Shown here piece after piece: positions 13,677 through 15,936 of a stretch of DNA of 15,936 nt. Position numbers and translations under genes: made by a program. This DNA is from an uncultured Blautia sp. (GTDB lineage: Bacteria > Bacillota > Clostridia > Lachnospirales > Lachnospiraceae). Position 1 is the first letter of the stretch; every line of letters starts with the position of its first letter. The notes under the pieces were generated by a model that was not told the origin of the DNA, searched no databases, and was given only the letters and a program-made list of their open reading frames with translations. The stretch covers positions 1-15,936 of the forward strand of contig CAMOXX010000035.1 in NCBI GenBank assembly GCA_946629475.1, read 5' to 3'.

Positions 13677-14555
13677 TCACTTTCCAAACGCGGCATTCTT
13701 TGCCGCCTCAACCACATGTTCGATCAGAATGCCCGTCGTCACGGTCCCGACGCCGCCCGGCACCGGGGTGATGGAATCGACGATCTGCTCCGCCTCCGCG
13801 AATTTTACATCGCCGCACAGCTTCCCGTTCTCATCCATGTTGATGCCCACGTCGATCACAATCTGACCCTTGCTGAAATACTCCGCTCCGATCATCCCGG
13901 CCCTGCCCGCAGCAGTGATCAGGATGTCCGCCTCCCGCGCGATGGCCGGAACATCTTTCGTCCTGGTATGGCACACGGTCACGGTCGCGTTTTTCTGAAT
14001 CAGCATCAGGGCGGCGGGCTTTCCGACCACCAGGCTCCTGCCGATCACCACCGCCCTTTTGCCGGTGCAGTCGATCTGGTAATGATCCAGGATTTCCATA
14101 CACGCCTGGGCTGTGCAGGGCGGAAAACCGATCGGCTTGCCCGTCATCACCCCCGACATGGAGAGGTCTGTCATACAGTCGACATCCTTTTCCGGTACGA
14201 GCGCGTTCTCAATCACTGCCTGATTAAGGTGAGCCGGAAGAGGTCTGAACAGGAGCACTCCATGGACATCCGCGTCCGCATTCAGCTTCTGAATCACACT
14301 GAGCAGTTCCTCCTGCGATACCTTCTCGTCCAGTACGATCTTCTCATAGGCAACTCCGAGGAGGTCACATCGCTTGGAAGCGCCTTTTTCATAGGCAATA
14401 TCCCCGGGATTTTCGCCGACGCGCACCATCGCAAGCTTCGGAACAATATTCTTTGCCGCCAGGCTGGCCACATCTTTTCTGACACGCTCATGGAGAGACG
14501 CGCTGACCTCTTTTCCCAGCAGCTGTTTCGCCTTCTTTATTTCCCTGTCTGTCAT
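13677..14555 (-). CDS. folD: FolD-type methylenetetrahydrofolate dehydrogenase, cyclohydrolase site altered
   Basis: A 292-residue FolD homologue acting on 5,10-methylene/methenyl-THF. The folate-binding segment YEKGASKRC keeps Tyr55 and the catalytic Lys61; PEKDVD keeps Asp126; KRAVVIGRSLVVGKPAALML (about 169-188) is the NAD(P)-binding region; PVPGGVGTVTTG (265-276) is the C-terminal family signature. These residues align with E. coli Tyr50, Lys56 and Asp121 at a constant offset of five. At the same offset, the Gln98 position holds Phe103 (GVLLFRPLPAHL). That Gln is needed for cyclohydrolase in characterised bifunctional enzymes, so this protein may be mainly a dehydrogenase. GAGGG lies 7 nt upstream. 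It overlaps fchA by 4 nt, so the missing step may come from FchA. Confidence 0.93.
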   Translation of the reverse strand: MTDREIKKAKQLLGKEVSASLHERVRKDVASLAAKNIVPKLAMVRVGENPGDIAYEKGASKRCDLLGVAYEKIVLDEKVSQEELLSVIQKLNADADVHGVLLFRPLPAHLNQAVIENALVPEKDVDCMTDLSMSGVMTGKPIGFPPCTAQACMEILDHYQIDCTGKRAVVIGRSLVVGKPAALMLIQKNATVTVCHTRTKDVPAIAREADILITAAGRAGMIGAEYFSKGQIVIDVGINMDENGKLCGDVKFAEAEQIVDSITPVPGGVGTVTTGILIEHVVEAAKNAAFGK

Positions 14556-15178
14556 AGTCGTTCCCTCACGGATGCGAAAATATCATCCGCCTCCTGCATG
14601 TACTGGCTCAGCATCGCCTCCGCCTTCCTGTTCAGGTCTTCCGCGCAGGCTCTGTCCTTCATCATTTTTGTGTTGATAAACACGTTCAGGCTGGCACCCT
14701 GAAGCGCCGCCTTCAGGCATACCGCCGCAACGCCGGCATCGCTGACTGCAAGCACCGACCCTTTCTCAGCAAATCCGCGCACCAGGTTCAGTCCTTCACA
14801 GCATTTTTCCATGATCTCCATCGGAACGAGGCATGCGGCGAGGAGCGCTTTTTCCATCACTGCCTCCTTAGCCGCCTTTTCATCGTCGGTCCCCGACGGC
14901 ATTCTGTAGGCCTTGGAGAGCGGTTCAAAAACCTCGGCATCCCGGTCGATCAGCTGCAGGAAATCCTTCCTCAGCCTTTCCGCCTCAGCCATCAGGGAAA
15001 GAATCTCCGCCTCGACATCCGCGTATTTTTTCTTGCCGGCAGTCAGGCTCCCCACCATGCTTCCGAGCGCCGCTCCGACAGCCGCAACAAGGGCCGACGC
15101 ACCTCCGCCGCCCGGAACCGGTGCCTTTGTCGACAGCACTTCAACAAACTCCGCACATGATTTTTCCGCAAATTCCAT
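14552..15178 (-). CDS. fchA: Methenyltetrahydrofolate cyclohydrolase / formimino-THF cyclodeaminase (FchA family)
   Basis: A 208-residue protein of the FTCD_C family, seen as a cyclodeaminase in histidine-degrading bacteria and as a separate methenyl-THF cyclohydrolase in acetogens. The start MEFAEKSCAEFVEVLSTKAP leads to VPGGGGASALVAAVGAAL (21-38), the glycine-rich family signature. It also shows VSDAGVAAVCLKAALQGAS in the C-terminal half, and helices typical of the all-alpha fold. GAGAGGTGA lies just before the ATG and includes the fhs stop. It is placed between fhs and folD, a classic one-carbon order, so the cyclohydrolase role is favoured over histidine breakdown; no hut or formiminotransferase genes are visible. 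Cytoplasmic. Confidence 0.92.
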   Translation of the reverse strand: MEFAEKSCAEFVEVLSTKAPVPGGGGASALVAAVGAALGSMVGSLTAGKKKYADVEAEILSLMAEAERLRKDFLQLIDRDAEVFEPLSKAYRMPSGTDDEKAAKEAVMEKALLAACLVPMEIMEKCCEGLNLVRGFAEKGSVLAVSDAGVAAVCLKAALQGASLNVFINTKMMKDRACAEDLNRKAEAMLSQYMQEADDIFASVRERL

Positions 15179-15189
15179 ATATTCACCTC

Positions 15190-15936
15190 TCAGAACAGCC
15201 CGGTAATCCTGCCGTTTTCATCCACATCGATCCGCTCTGCCGCCGGAACCTTCGGAAGGCCGGGCATTGTCATGATCTCCCCGGTCAGGGCGACGACAAA
15301 GCCGGCTCCTGCCGAGATTTTAAGATTCCGTACCGTTATTTCGAAGTCCTCCGGCGCTCCCAGCTTTGTCTGGTCGTCGGTGAGGGAATACTGTGTCTTC
15401 GCGACACAGATCGGACAGCTTCCGAATCCCATCGCCTCGAGCTGTTCCGCCTGCTTCTGGGCCTGAGAGGTCAGGACAGCCCTCTTTCCGCCGTATATCT
15501 TCCGGACTATCTGGTTCAGCTTGTCCTCAATGCTCCCATCCAGTTCGTAGGAATAAGCAAAATCATTCGGCTGGTCAGCAAGCCTTACGACCTCCTCGGC
15601 AAGCTTTACGCCGCCCTCGCCGCCTTTTGCCCACACCTCTGAAAGGCATACATTCACGCCCAGCTCACGGCACTTTTCTTCAACAAGCGCGAGCTCAGCC
15701 TCTGTATCCGTCGGGAATGCATTGAGCGCCACAACACAGGGAAGCCGGTATACATCGCGGATATTGCTGACATGCCTGAGCAGGTTCGGGAGGCCTTTTT
15801 CGAGCGCTTCGAGGTTCTCATTTCCCAGGTCCGCCTTCGGCACACCGCCGTTGTATTTCAGTGCACGGACCGTAGCAACGATCACGACCGCGTTCGGCCG
15901 GATTCCCGACATCCTGCACTTGATATCCAGGAATTT
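15190..15936 (-). CDS. fhs: Formate--tetrahydrofolate ligase, partial (N-terminus beyond right edge)
   Basis: The reverse strand is open through the window edge; the visible 248 residues are the C-terminal part of an enzyme of about 556 residues that makes 10-formyl-THF from formate, THF and ATP. Typical family blocks are KFLDIKCRMSGIRPNAVVIV and ATVRALKYNGG at the edge, LPCVVALNAFPTDTEAE, LSEVWAKGGEGGVKLAE, CPICVAKTQYSLTDDQ and GFVVALTGEIMTMPGLPK. The Met at 15912 lies within the conserved block and is not a start. The stop lies 11 nt before fchA. Fhs opens the one-carbon route that FchA and FolD continue, and the promoter must be outside the window. Confidence 0.97.
   Translation of the reverse strand, partial: KFLDIKCRMSGIRPNAVVIVATVRALKYNGGVPKADLGNENLEALEKGLPNLLRHVSNIRDVYRLPCVVALNAFPTDTEAELALVEEKCRELGVNVCLSEVWAKGGEGGVKLAEEVVRLADQPNDFAYSYELDGSIEDKLNQIVRKIYGGKRAVLTSQAQKQAEQLEAMGFGSCPICVAKTQYSLTDDQTKLGAPEDFEITVRNLKISAGAGFVVALTGEIMTMPGLPKVPAAERIDVDENGRITGLF

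Noticed and set aside
13716..14702. 328-codon plus-strand ORF
   Set aside because: Antisense to folD and the start of the fchA region; a product of high GC codon bias.
15190..15912. Complete 240-residue protein starting at 15912
   Set aside because: The frame stays open to the window edge and the Met lies inside a conserved Fhs block, so the gene is partial.

Overview
The window looks like chromosomal DNA of a Gram-positive anaerobe of the Clostridia, most likely Lachnospiraceae-like. This is inferred from the gene families only: the formate-THF ligase/FchA/FolD folate set, a eukaryotic-type NADP isocitrate dehydrogenase, a LytS-type kinase, strong AGGAGG ribosome sites and moderately high GC. 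It is dense in genes. There is no rRNA, tRNA, CRISPR array, transposase or phage gene.

Layout. (1) Positions 1-2773, minus strand: a polar amino acid ABC import operon, transcribed from a good promoter at 2745-2773 in the order binding protein, permease, ATPase, then a DapF-like epimerase that is cut off by the left edge. (2) Positions 2787-5098, minus strand: a near-perfect sigma-A promoter drives a rhomboid-like membrane protein with a C-terminal zinc-ribbon-like tail, followed by a divergent diaminopimelate decarboxylase-family enzyme and a clear terminator. (3) Positions 5118-6282, plus strand: a lone aroC (chorismate synthase), divergently transcribed from region 2. (4) Positions 6446-8561, plus strand: a three-gene signalling cassette made of a small unknown protein, an HTH-REC regulator with its DNA-binding domain in front of the receiver, and a membrane LytS-type histidine kinase. 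It ends in a 21-bp perfect hairpin that also faces the convergent gene at 8660. (5) Positions 8660-11949, minus strand: an exported, acidic, Gly/Leu repeat protein, an MFS transporter, and a 6-phosphogluconolactonase-type beta-propeller, with promoters or terminators in between. (6) Positions 11970-15936, minus strand: a one-carbon/NADPH operon in the order fhs (cut by the right edge), fchA, folD, icd and a precorrin-2 dehydrogenase-like gene.

How the genes work together. In region 6, Fhs makes 10-formyl-THF, FchA converts it to 5,10-methenyl-THF, and FolD reduces it to methylene-THF with NAD(P)H, some of which isocitrate dehydrogenase could supply. FolD carries Phe where the cyclohydrolase-essential Gln normally sits, so FchA may provide the cyclohydrolase step. 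In region 1 the epimerase is coupled to an importer, which suggests it acts on the imported amino acid. ATGA stop/start overlaps couple genes at 335-338, 6706-6709, 12446-12449 and 14552-14555.

The points most worth a second look are the FolD substitution beside fchA, the HTH-REC/LytS cassette with its small partner, the rhomboid-like protein that seems to lack a catalytic dyad, the decarboxylase with an altered PLP-site motif, and the repeat-rich exported protein. I see no clear novel defence or mobile system.
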